From the NCBI GenBank assembly GCA_026399445.1, contig JAPLRA010000016.1, positions 1 through 7,736 of the forward strand: 7,736 nucleotides of DNA, given 5' to 3'. A model generated the notes under the pieces. That model was not told the origin of the DNA. It did not search any database and worked only from the letters and a program-made list of their open reading frames with translations. This DNA is from Sulfuritalea sp. (GTDB lineage: Bacteria; Pseudomonadota; Gammaproteobacteria; Burkholderiales; Rhodocyclaceae). Shown here one piece after another: positions 1 to 5,961 of the stretch. A program made the translations under genes and the position numbers. How positions within the stretch are numbered: the stretch's first letter is position 1; each line of letters begins with the position of its first letter.

Positions 1-1220
1 TCCGGATTGAGGAAGCGCTCGAACAGCAGGTCGTAGCGCAGCGGATCGAGGTCGGTGATATCGAGACTGTAGGCCACCAGCGAACCCGCGCCCGAGCCAC
101 GTCCCGGCCCCACCGGGACGCCGTTGTTCTTGGCCCAGCGGATGAAGTCGGCAACGATCAGGAAGTAGCCGGGGAAGCCCATCTTGACGATGGTCGCGAT
201 CTCGAAATCGAGCCGCGCGACGTAGGTCGGCCGCTGCCTCTCGCGCTCCGCCTCATCCGGGTACAGCAGTTCGAGGCGGCGCTTGAGGCCGGCATGCGAC
301 TCGCTGGCAAGGAAGGCCTCCAGCGGCTCGCCGGCAGGCGTCGGAAAATCCGGCAGGCGGCTCTTGCCCAGTTCCACCGTCAGGTTGCAGCGGCGGGCGA
401 TTTCCGCCGAGTTCTGCAAAGCCTCCGGCAGGTCGGCAAACAGTTCGACCATTTCGGCCCGGGTCTTGAAGTACTGCTCGGAGCTGTAGCGCTTCGGCCG
501 CCGCGTATCGCCCAGCACATAGCCGTCGGCGATGCAGACCCGCGCCTCGTGCGCCTTGAAGTCGTCGCGTTGCAGAAACTGCACCGGATGCGTGGCCACC
601 AGCGGCAGGCCGAGGCGCGCCGCCAGATCGACGCTGGCGGCGACCAGCACTTCATTGGCTGCCGCACCGTCGCGGCCGCCGGGGCGTTGCACTTCGATGT
701 AATAGCTGCCGGAAAACAAGCGCGCCCACGCCTGCGCACGCACGTCGGCCTGATCGAGCTTGCCGGCGGCGAGCAGTTGTCCGATGTCGCCCAGCGGGCC
801 ACCCGACAATGCGATCAGGCCGCTGTTGTCACCCTGCGCGAGTTGGGTGCGGGTGATCTCGGCACGGCCATGGCGGCGCGGCGCCAGATAGGCGGCGGAG
901 AGCAGTTCGCACAGGCGCAGGTAGCCGGCGCGATTCTTCACCAGCAGCAGCAGGCGCGCCGGGCCATCGTTCTTGTCGGCCGCATCCTCGTCGCCGATCC
1001 AGACATCGCAGCCGATGATCGGTTTGATGCCCTTGCCGCGCGCCGCAGTGTAGAACTTGACCATGCCGAAGAGGTTGGCCAGGTCGGTGATCGCCAGTGC
1101 CGGCTGCCCGTCCGCCGCCGCCTGTGCAATTGCCTCATCGATGCGCGTCAGGCCATCGGTGATCGAGTATTCGCTGTGAAGCCGGAGATGGACGAAGCTG
1201 GGAAGAGACGAGGCGGACAT
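1..1220 (-). CDS. dnaE: DNA polymerase III subunit alpha, N-terminal part (runs off the left edge)
   Basis: This is the replicative polymerase subunit that makes DNA within the Pol III holoenzyme. 406 codons are visible, and the frame is open to base 1. The start at 1218-1220 gives MSASSLPSFVHLRLHSEYS, which lines up with the E. coli DnaE N-terminus (remembered MSEPRFVHLRVHSDYS). The PHP domain occupies roughly residues 9-280. Its usual metal-binding TDHGN motif reads TDLAN (Leu47), as in the degenerate PHP domain of E. coli DnaE, so PHP hydrolase activity is unlikely. The palm begins near the end, with GPGRGSGAGS at residues 371-380 and FERFLNP at 400-406. The catalytic PDFDVDF motif would follow just outside the window. 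There is no Shine-Dalgarno sequence, and a -10-like box lies 9 nt upstream of the ATG. Identity is near certain; only the C-terminal two thirds are missing. Confidence 0.97.
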   Translation of the reverse strand, partial: MSASSLPSFVHLRLHSEYSITDGLTRIDEAIAQAAADGQPALAITDLANLFGMVKFYTAARGKGIKPIIGCDVWIGDEDAADKNDGPARLLLLVKNRAGYLRLCELLSAAYLAPRRHGRAEITRTQLAQGDNSGLIALSGGPLGDIGQLLAAGKLDQADVRAQAWARLFSGSYYIEVQRPGGRDGAAANEVLVAASVDLAARLGLPLVATHPVQFLQRDDFKAHEARVCIADGYVLGDTRRPKRYSSEQYFKTRAEMVELFADLPEALQNSAEIARRCNLTVELGKSRLPDFPTPAGEPLEAFLASESHAGLKRRLELLYPDEAERERQRPTYVARLDFEIATIVKMGFPGYFLIVADFIRWAKNNGVPVGPGRGSGAGSLVAYSLDITDLDPLRYDLLFERFLNP

Positions 1221-1229
1221 GGCGCAGCA

Positions 1230-1258
1230 ATTTTACCCCCACGGACTCCGGCCGAGTC
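1230..1258 (-). promoter_or_regulatory. Probable dnaE promoter (-10 box) with upstream palindrome
   Basis: On the minus strand TAAAAT (1230-1235) lies only 9 nt before the dnaE ATG. A transcript starting at the usual distance from this box would have a leader of a few bases or none. No convincing -35 box sits 16-18 nt upstream. Just upstream is an inverted repeat, GACTC-CGGCC-GAGTC (1244-1258), which could be an operator or chance. The -10 match is seen in the sequence; its function is inferred. Confidence 0.5.
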
Positions 1259-1279
1259 TGCGGATTTTCCCTGCGCGGA

Positions 1280-1600
1280 CGCCGTATCGCCAGCGCCGAC
1301 TTCTTGGGCCGCGCCCCCCAACAAACATGCCGGGACTCGCCCCGGCAGGGGAGGTACTTTCTTGTGATGCGACAAGAAAGTACCCAAAGAAGCGCACCCC
1401 GCCGTCCCGGCCCGACTGCGTCGGACTACCCTCGCTGCGGAAGGCCCGCCGGGCCGGTCGCTAAACTAGCCGGCCACAAAACGGCCGTCGTCGGACAACG
1501 CGACCGGACTGCCCCCGGCGAACCTTCCTCGCTCGGCGGGCCGGAGGGGGATGCAAATCGTCGCGCTTGTTGGACCGTTGCAAAAATGAATGCGATGCGG
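1280..1600 (+). repeat. Dispersed structured intergenic repeat, copy A
   Basis: This roughly 320-bp noncoding stretch aligns almost end to end with the reverse complement of 2941-3238. Shared blocks include CATGCCGGGACTCGCCCCGG (1326-1345), the AAGAAGCGC segment near 1386-1395, the GGAAGGCCCGCCGGGCC block (1439-1455), CGACAACGCGACCGGACT near 1492-1510, and the block around 1520-1540. It contains strong hairpins: TGCCGGG/CCCGGCA (arms 1328-1334 and 1341-1347), GTACTTTCTTG/CAAGAAAGTAC (1354-1364 and 1373-1383) and GGCCC/GGGCC near 1443-1455. Compared with copy B it carries a short insertion after the CTAAACT block (about 1461-1490). Small open frames crossing it are not believable genes. I recognise the general look of this repeat from beta- and gammaproteobacterial intergenic regions but cannot name a family. 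Confidence 0.85.
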
Positions 1601-1628
1601 ACACGTCAATCGTCACCATATTGCGTGC

Positions 1629-1662
1629 AAAAAAGACGCCACCCGGTCTTGGGTGGCGTCTT
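1629..1662 (-). terminator. Rho-independent terminator of the outer-membrane protein gene
   Basis: Read on the minus strand, AAGACGCCACCC (1651-1662) pairs perfectly with GGGTGGCGTCTT (1633-1644) around a 6-nt loop, giving a 12-bp stem. The 3' arm runs into a six-T tract (1629-1634, sharing its last two bases with the stem). It lies about 70 bp past the stop codon of the beta-barrel gene and points the right way for it. Confidence 0.9.
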
Positions 1663-1672
1663 GTCAGGCCAT

Positions 1673-1716
1673 TTCGTTCCGCAGAGAACCGGTTGGACCG
1701 GTCGTCTAGGAACGAA
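1673..1716 (-). other. Two-tier inverted repeat in the 3' untranslated region
   Basis: Outer arms TTCGTTCC (1673-1680) and GGAACGAA (1709-1716) are perfect 8-bp complements. Inside them are two copies of the self-complementary ACCGGT (1688-1693 and 1697-1702) separated by 3 nt. The structure lies between the stop codon of the beta-barrel gene (1731) and its terminator (1629-1662) and would form in that mRNA's 3' end. It has no T-tract and so is not a second terminator. It may affect mRNA stability or be a protein-binding site; no function can be assigned. Confidence 0.5.
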
Positions 1717-1730
1717 CGCGAGCAGTCTTG

Positions 1731-2369
1731 TCAGAACTTGAAATTCAATCCGATTGAGTAGAGGTTAAAGTTGGTTTTGTTTGATGCGTCGGAAGGGCGC
1801 AGTCCGTCGAATCGATCCCACTCGCCTCGCACTGCCAGCGTCTTGCTGATGTCGTACTGAACGCCAAGACCGTACGTCCAATTCCACTCGCTCTTTTTGA
1901 AGTTCGTCTGAGTTCCCGCGGGCAAGACCACAGCACCCCCGGTTGAGAGTGTCATTGTTGTTGTTGAACGAATCGTGCCCAATTTTCCGAGCAAAGAGAA
2001 GCCGTTCGACAATGGAAGTGTTCCCACGGCAACGGCATTCCAGCCGTCCGCTTTGGCATCTGCACGGACGAAGCCGACAACCGGTGCCGTTACGTTGTTC
2101 GCTGCGTTCACCTTACCCAAATCCACATACCCAAACTCAACACCCCAGTTGGGAGTGAACTGGTAGCCGGCTTGAATTTTGTAGCCCGTGTCTCGTTCGT
2201 CCTTTGAGATGGAGTACGCAGTCGCTCCAGCAACGGTGAGGCCCGACGTATTGAGACTCGATGAAGTGACTCCGGCAGAAACACCGCCCGACCACTGGGC
2301 GAACGCTGGCGCCGACGCCATTGCCAAGCTGGATGCGGCACCGAGAATTATTATCTTGTTGAATTTCAT
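1731..2369 (-). CDS. Small outer-membrane beta-barrel protein (OmpA-like transmembrane domain type)
   Basis: A 212-residue exported protein. Residues 1-24 form a signal peptide: MKFNK, a hydrophobic stretch, then a signal peptidase I site at AFA|Q. The mature part of about 188 residues shows alternating polar/apolar strands separated by Gly/Ser/Thr-rich turns. It includes GYKIQAGYQFTPNWGVEFGY followed by VDLGKV, typical of eight-stranded barrels of the OmpA-like/OMP_b-brl families. It ends in NFKF with a terminal Phe, the recognition signature for outer-membrane assembly by the BAM complex. There is no C-terminal peptidoglycan-binding OmpA domain. The Shine-Dalgarno sequence is AGGGAGA (2378-2384), 8 nt from the ATG. 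The gene is divergent from an XRE regulator, has its own terminator, and is AT-richer than the housekeeping genes around it, suggesting acquisition. The ligand or role (porin, receptor, adhesin) cannot be told from sequence. Confidence 0.9.
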   Translation of the reverse strand: MKFNKIIILGAASSLAMASAPAFAQWSGGVSAGVTSSSLNTSGLTVAGATAYSISKDERDTGYKIQAGYQFTPNWGVEFGYVDLGKVNAANNVTAPVVGFVRADAKADGWNAVAVGTLPLSNGFSLLGKLGTIRSTTTMTLSTGGAVVLPAGTQTNFKKSEWNWTYGLGVQYDISKTLAVRGEWDRFDGLRPSDASNKTNFNLYSIGLNFKF

Positions 2370-2506
2370 TTTGGACTTCTCCCTATAACTTTCGATATAA
2401 CAACTGGATATCTTGTGGACTGAGTCTTACTAATAACGTAAGTCTTGTCAAGTAATACTTGGCACAACATTCCCATTTGGAAAGTCCTGAATAAGACTCT
2501 TGCCGC
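2370..2506. promoter_or_regulatory. AT-rich divergent control region with operator-like palindromes
   Basis: This 137-bp spacer separates the beta-barrel gene (minus) from the XRE gene (plus); 2401-2460 is only 21/60 G+C. A consensus -35 TTGACA for the minus gene lies at 2446-2451, with a weak -10 (TAAGAC, 2424-2429) at 16 nt. An alternative extended -10 (TGTTATATC, 2394-2402) lies nearer the gene. A near-perfect palindrome, TGtCAAGT-AAT-ACTTGgCA (2446-2464, one mismatched pair), overlaps the -35. A second imperfect one, CTTAC-TAATAAC-GTAAG (2426-2442), follows. A perfect 8-bp inverted pair, GAGTCTTA (2422-2429) and TAAGACTC (2492-2499), spans the region. These are natural candidates for binding by the adjacent XRE protein, which is inference. 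No clear promoter for the plus gene is visible. Confidence 0.6.
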
Positions 2507-2902
2507 ATGAATATAGGCAAAGTAATCCGCGAACTACGAGGGAAAAGAGGCTGGACCCAAGACGAACTGGCGTTCAAGATCGGAACTACGCCGGCAAATC
2601 TTTCGCGCATCGAAAGCGACAAGCATGGCCCAAGCTCGGATCTTCTGAGCTCCATTGCCTTCGTATTCGGAATCAAGGTTTACGAACTGATTGCTCTGAC
2701 CGAAGGGGTGCAGGTCGGGCAAGTGGCCGGGATCTACAGCGCCGAGGAAGAAGCGCTGTTGCGGTGCTTCCGGAAAATGCACCAAGAAGAGCGCGCCTTG
2801 TTTCAGGCAATAGGGGAATCGTTCTGTCGCGTTAGACGCTCACGCGGCGAGAGCATTCGGAACAGCGATCCGGACTCGCAGAACAGCCAACCGAAAACTT
2901 GA
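2507..2902 (+). CDS. Small XRE-family (Cro/CI-type HTH) transcriptional regulator
   Basis: 131 residues. Residues 1-62 form a complete HTH_3 domain: IGKVIRELRGKRGWTQDELA, then KIGTTPANLSRIESDKHGPS carrying the recognition helix, then SSIAFVFGIKVYELI. The tail (about 78-104, YSAEEEALLRCFRKMHQEER and onward) resembles the acidic helical tail of small phage- and island-borne XRE regulators. The last 25 residues are hydrophilic and probably disordered. The ATG at 2507 is the start that gives a complete domain. No Shine-Dalgarno sequence precedes it, so translation may be weak or from a short leader. It is divergent from the beta-barrel gene and shares its AT-rich control region, so autoregulation and control of that gene are the simplest guess. 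It ends 8 bp before the edge of repeat copy B. Confidence 0.9.
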   Translation: MNIGKVIRELRGKRGWTQDELAFKIGTTPANLSRIESDKHGPSSDLLSSIAFVFGIKVYELIALTEGVQVGQVAGIYSAEEEALLRCFRKMHQEERALFQAIGESFCRVRRSRGESIRNSDPDSQNSQPKT

Positions 2903-2910
2903 GCACTCAA

Positions 2911-3238
2911 CGTCGTACCGCCAGCGCCGACTTTCAGCGAAGCGGCTTCACGTTGATTTTCGTCACAGTCCTCCACGCGCGGTGATTTTCATTCCCCTCT
3001 GACCCGCCGAGCGAGGGAGGTTCGCCGGGAGTAGTCCGGTCGCGTTGTCGGAGCGAAGCGAGTTTAGCGGCCGGCCCGGCGGGCCTTCCGCAGCGAGGGC
3101 AGCCCGTAGGGCCGGGGAGGCGGGGAGCGCTTCTTTGCCTACTTTCTTGCGCGAACAAGAAAGTCGGTCGCCTGCCGGGGCGAGTCCCGGCATGCTTGTC
3201 AGGGGCACGGCCTGAAAGTCGGCTTTGACGATACGCCG
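2911..3238 (-). repeat. Dispersed structured intergenic repeat, copy B, with terminal inverted repeats
   Basis: The core (2941-3238) is the inverted partner of 1280-1600. Its hairpins match those of copy A: ACTTTCTTG/CAAGAAAGT (3141-3149 and 3156-3164) and TGCCGGG/CCCGGCA (3173-3179 and 3186-3192). Unlike copy A it is bounded on both sides by imperfect inverted copies of one motif: 2911-2937 and the reverse complement of 3212-3238 agree at about 22 of 27 positions. That makes it look like a nonautonomous mobile unit of about 330 bp. It fills the whole gap between the XRE gene and the parA-type gene and ends 10 bp from the latter's stop codon. Open frames inside it are not credible genes, and no transposase is present. 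Confidence 0.8.
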
Positions 3239-3248
3239 AGCGACAAAC

Positions 3249-3878
3249 TCAAAGCGGCCGCTGCGCCCACTCCAACAACGGCTGCCACTGCTCGAGGTCC
3301 TTCTCGGCGCGGCTTGGCGGCAGTTCGAAAATGCTCATGCCGTGCGCCGCGGCCTGCACGTAGTTCTGCGTATCGCGCAGGTGGGCCACCACCGGCAAGC
3401 CGGTGCTTTCGAGGAAGCGTTCCAGTTCGCCGGCGGCGCGGGTGCGCGCATCGACGCGCATGGCGACGATGGCAACGAAGGCATCGTGCTTGCGGACTTC
3501 CTTTTCCTCCAGCAGCCGGTCGAGGAAATGCCGCGTGGCGAGGATGTCGAAGATCGAGGGCTGCAAGGGCACGATCACGCGTCGGACCATTTTCAGCACC
3601 TGCCCCAGCTTCTTGCCGTGCAAGCCGGCCGGCGTATCCAGCACCACGTGGCTGGTTTCCTTCGGCGGCCGCGCCGGCTGGTCGGGCTCGATATCCCAGG
3701 TAGCGATATGCGGCAGCCCCGGCGAGCGCAGCTTGAGCCATTCGCGCGAGGACTGCTGGCGGTCGATGTCGCCGAGCATGACGCGCTTGCCCTGCAGGGC
3801 GAAGAAGCCGGCCAGATTGGTCGCCAGCGTGGTCTTGCCGACGCCTCCCTTCGGGTTGGCGATCAGGAAGGATTCCAT
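3249..3878 (-). CDS. Orphan ParA/MinD-superfamily ATPase
   Basis: A 209-residue P-loop ATPase of the deviant Walker A class, whose members position chromosomes, plasmids or protein cargoes by ATP-dependent dimerisation and DNA or membrane binding. The deviant Walker A is KGGVGKTT (residues 10-17), with signature Lys10 and P-loop Lys15. The switch I-like segment is GDIDRQQSS (36-44); the usual DxDPQ proline is Arg here. Walker B is VVLDTPAG (78-85). There is no N-terminal HTH as in plasmid P1-type ParA, and no amphipathic C-terminal MinD helix is obvious. The ATG lies 7 bp after the qor stop, with AGG of a Shine-Dalgarno sequence inside that junction, so it is translated as the third gene of a maeB-qor-parA unit. 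No ParB or centromere-like repeat is adjacent. Its cargo is unknown; family membership is secure. Confidence 0.9.
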   Translation of the reverse strand: MESFLIANPKGGVGKTTLATNLAGFFALQGKRVMLGDIDRQQSSREWLKLRSPGLPHIATWDIEPDQPARPPKETSHVVLDTPAGLHGKKLGQVLKMVRRVIVPLQPSIFDILATRHFLDRLLEEKEVRKHDAFVAIVAMRVDARTRAAGELERFLESTGLPVVAHLRDTQNYVQAAAHGMSIFELPPSRAEKDLEQWQPLLEWAQRPL

Positions 3879-3885
3879 TGAAGCC

Positions 3886-4860
3886 TCAGGGAATGAGCAC
3901 CGTCGAACCCGTGGTCTTGCGCGCCTCGAGGTCGATATGGGCCTGCGCCGCGTCCTTCAGCGCATAGGTCTGGTTGATCTCGATCTTGACCTTGCCCGAG
4001 GTGACCATGTCGAACAGGTCGCCCGAGATGGCCAGCAGATCGCTGCGCTTCGCGGTGTAGACGAACAGGGTGGGGCGGGTGATGAATAGCGCGCCCATCT
4101 TGGCCAGCAGGCCGAGGTCGAAGGGAGGCACGGGGCCGGAGGCGGCTCCGAACAGCGCCATCATGCCCAGCGGCTGCAGGCACTCGAGCGAGCCCATGAA
4201 GGTGTCCTTGCCGATCGAGTCGTACACCACGCGCACACCTTTGCCACCGGTGATCTGCTTGACCCGCTCGACGAAGTTCTCGCGCGTGTAGATGATGGTG
4301 TGGTCGCAACCGTGGGCCTTCGCCAGTGCGGCCTTCTCGTCGGAACTGACGGTGCCGATCACCGTGACGCCCAGCGCGCGCGCCCACTGGCAGACGATAA
4401 GGCCGACGCCGCCGGCGGCGGCATGGATCAGGATAGTGTCGCCGGGCTCTACCTTGCAAGTACGGCGCAGCAGGTATTGCGCGGTCATGCCCTGCAGCAT
4501 CATCGCCGCGCCGGTCTTGAAGTCGATCGCGTCGGGCAGCTTGACCAGGCGGTCAGCCGCAATGTTGCGCAGCTCGGCATAGGCGCCGATCGCGCCGCCG
4601 GCATAGGCGACGCGGTCACCCACCTTGAGGTCGGTCACCGCACTGCCCACCGACTCGACCACGCCCGCGCCTTCGAGGCCGATGCCCGATGGCATGGGCA
4701 CCGGGTAGGCCCCCGTGCGGTGATAGATGTCGATGAAGTTGAGGCCGACGGCGTGATGGCGCACGCGCGCCTCGTTGGGCGCCGTATCGCCAACGCCGAC
4801 TTCTTCCCAGCGCAGCACTTCGGGACCGCCGGGGGTATGGAAACGGATGGCATGGGTCAT
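3886..4860 (-). CDS. qorA: NADPH:quinone oxidoreductase, zinc-independent MDR family
   Basis: A 324-residue cytosolic enzyme that reduces quinones with NADPH. Its length and sequence match E. coli QorA (327 aa). The N-terminal GroES-like substrate domain (about 1-125) carries HTPGGPEVLRWEEV, GLNFIDIYHRTGAYP (39-53) and PSGIGLEGAGVVE (57-69). The Rossmann domain has AAAGGVGL (147-154) followed by CQWARALG. VVYDSIGKD and ITRPTLFVY follow, and the protein ends TGSTVLIP. The zinc-binding cysteines of alcohol dehydrogenases are absent, as expected. The ATG at 4858-4860 follows the maeB stop by 3 bp, with AAGG about 10 nt upstream as Shine-Dalgarno, so expression is probably coupled to maeB. Codons 20-26 encode the GTCGGCG motif also found at the intergenic repeats; the protein alignment is undisturbed there. 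The substrate could be another enone or quinone. Confidence 0.94.
   Translation of the reverse strand: MTHAIRFHTPGGPEVLRWEEVGVGDTAPNEARVRHHAVGLNFIDIYHRTGAYPVPMPSGIGLEGAGVVESVGSAVTDLKVGDRVAYAGGAIGAYAELRNIAADRLVKLPDAIDFKTGAAMMLQGMTAQYLLRRTCKVEPGDTILIHAAAGGVGLIVCQWARALGVTVIGTVSSDEKAALAKAHGCDHTIIYTRENFVERVKQITGGKGVRVVYDSIGKDTFMGSLECLQPLGMMALFGAASGPVPPFDLGLLAKMGALFITRPTLFVYTAKRSDLLAISGDLFDMVTSGKVKIEINQTYALKDAAQAHIDLEARKTTGSTVLIP
4781..4800 (-). repeat. 20-bp dispersed motif inside qor
   Basis: The minus strand carries the consensus GTCGGCGYTGGCGRTRCGGC exactly. It is identical to the motif at the edge of repeat copy A (1281-1300) except at one base inside the Y position, and the identity extends a few bases on the 5' side (AAGAA). 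Here it encodes VGVGDTA of Qor. Confidence 0.6.
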
Positions 4861-4863
4861 GGT

Positions 4864-5961
4864 TCAGCCTTTCAAATGGTTTGCATCAACGACTGCGAGC
4901 GCGGTCATGTTGACCAAGCGGCGTACTGTAGCAGTCGCCGTCAGGATATGCACCGGTTGCGCGGCGCCGAGCAGCACCGGGCCGACCGTGATGCCGTCGC
5001 CCGAGGTGGCCTTGATCAGGTTGAAGGAGATGTTGGCGGCATCGACGTTGGGCATGATCAGCAGGTTCGCCTCGCCCTTGAGGCGGCAGCCGGGATACAG
5101 CTTTTCGCGGATTTCCTGCGACAGGGCCGCATCGCCGTGCATTTCGCCGTCGACTTCGAGGCCCGGTGCGCGTTCCTCGATCAGCGCCCGCGCCGCGGCC
5201 ATCTTCAGCGCCGACGTCGAGCGCAGGCTGCCGAAGTTGGAATGCGACAACAGCGCCACCTTTGGCTCGAGGCCGAAGCGGCGCACTTCCTTGGCCGCCA
5301 TCAGCGTGATGTCGGCGATCTGTTCGGCGGACGGATCTTCATTGACGTAGGTATCGCACATGAACAGCGTGTGCCGCGCCAGCAGCAGCATGTTCATCGC
5401 GGCGAAACAATGCGCATCCGGCTCGAGGCCGATCACGTCGCTGACATGCTTGAGGTGCTGCGCGTGGCGCCCGACCACGCCGCAGAGCATGGCGTCGACA
5501 TAGCCGCGTTTGAGCAGCATGGTGCCGATCAGCGTGGTGTCCGACCGCAGTGCCTGCTTGGCCGAACCGGGCGTGACGCCCTGCCTGCCCATGATGTCGT
5601 GATAGCTCTGCCACAGCTCTTTGTAGCGCGGATCGGAATCCGGATTCACCACCTCGAAGTCGCGCCCCGCCACCAGACGCAAGCCGGCCTTCTCGATACG
5701 CATGCCGATCACCTCGGGGCGACCGATCAGCACCGGCTGGGCGAGGCCCTCGTCGATCACGGCTTGAACCGCGCGCAGCACGCGCTCGTCCTCGCCCTCG
5801 CAGTAGATGACGCGGCGTGGCGCCTTTTTGGCGGCGGCAAACACCGGCTTCATGACGAAGCCGGAGTGGTACACAAAGCTGTTGAGCTTGTCGCGGTAGG
5901 CGTCGAAGTCCTTGATCGGCCGCGTCGCCACGCCCGACTCCTCGGCCGCCTTGGCCACGGC
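4864..5961 (-). CDS. Detached phosphotransacetylase-like (PTA_PTB) domain of MaeB
   Basis: From AVAKAAEESGVATRPI onward (365 codons) this frame encodes the complete C-terminal domain of MaeB. It runs through DFDAYRDKLNSFVYHSG, KKAPRRVIYCEGEDERVLRA, PVLIGRPEVIGMRI, ALLSHSNFGS, EVDGEMHGDAAL and LVNMTALAVVDANHLKG. An upstream TTG at 5974-5976 opens the frame but has no convincing ribosome-binding site and reads through the deletion junction. The ATG of MKPVF (about 5853) is another possible internal start. Whether it is made as a separate protein is doubtful. Phosphotransacetylase activity is not implied, because the fused domain in MaeB lacks proven catalysis. Confidence 0.5.
   Translation of the reverse strand, partial: AVAKAAEESGVATRPIKDFDAYRDKLNSFVYHSGFVMKPVFAAAKKAPRRVIYCEGEDERVLRAVQAVIDEGLAQPVLIGRPEVIGMRIEKAGLRLVAGRDFEVVNPDSDPRYKELWQSYHDIMGRQGVTPGSAKQALRSDTTLIGTMLLKRGYVDAMLCGVVGRHAQHLKHVSDVIGLEPDAHCFAAMNMLLLARHTLFMCDTYVNEDPSAEQIADITLMAAKEVRRFGLEPKVALLSHSNFGSLRSTSALKMAAARALIEERAPGLEVDGEMHGDAALSQEIREKLYPGCRLKGEANLLIMPNVDAANISFNLIKATSGDGITVGPVLLGAAQPVHILTATATVRRLVNMTALAVVDANHLKG

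Noticed and set aside
294..1367. 357-codon open frame on the plus strand opposite dnaE
   Set aside because: It is antisense to a secure dnaE frame, has low-complexity composition and runs into repeat copy A.
1148..1761. Several short open frames across repeat copy A
   Set aside because: They cross hairpin-rich repeat DNA, use the repeat sequence as codons and have no ribosome-binding sites. The same kind of frames appear in copy B, which shows they come from the repeat.
2903..2960. Terminator after the XRE gene
   Set aside because: Only very short inverted pairs such as GAAGC/GCTTC with a 1-nt gap occur, with no T-tract. The XRE transcript end is not identifiable.
1280..3238. Insertion sequence or composite transposon
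   Set aside because: No transposase, integrase or target duplication can be seen; only noncoding repeats flank the two genes.
3225..3881. Plus-strand open frames opposite the small ParA gene
   Set aside because: The minus-strand frame carries complete Walker motifs and the expected spacing to qor; the plus-strand frames match nothing.
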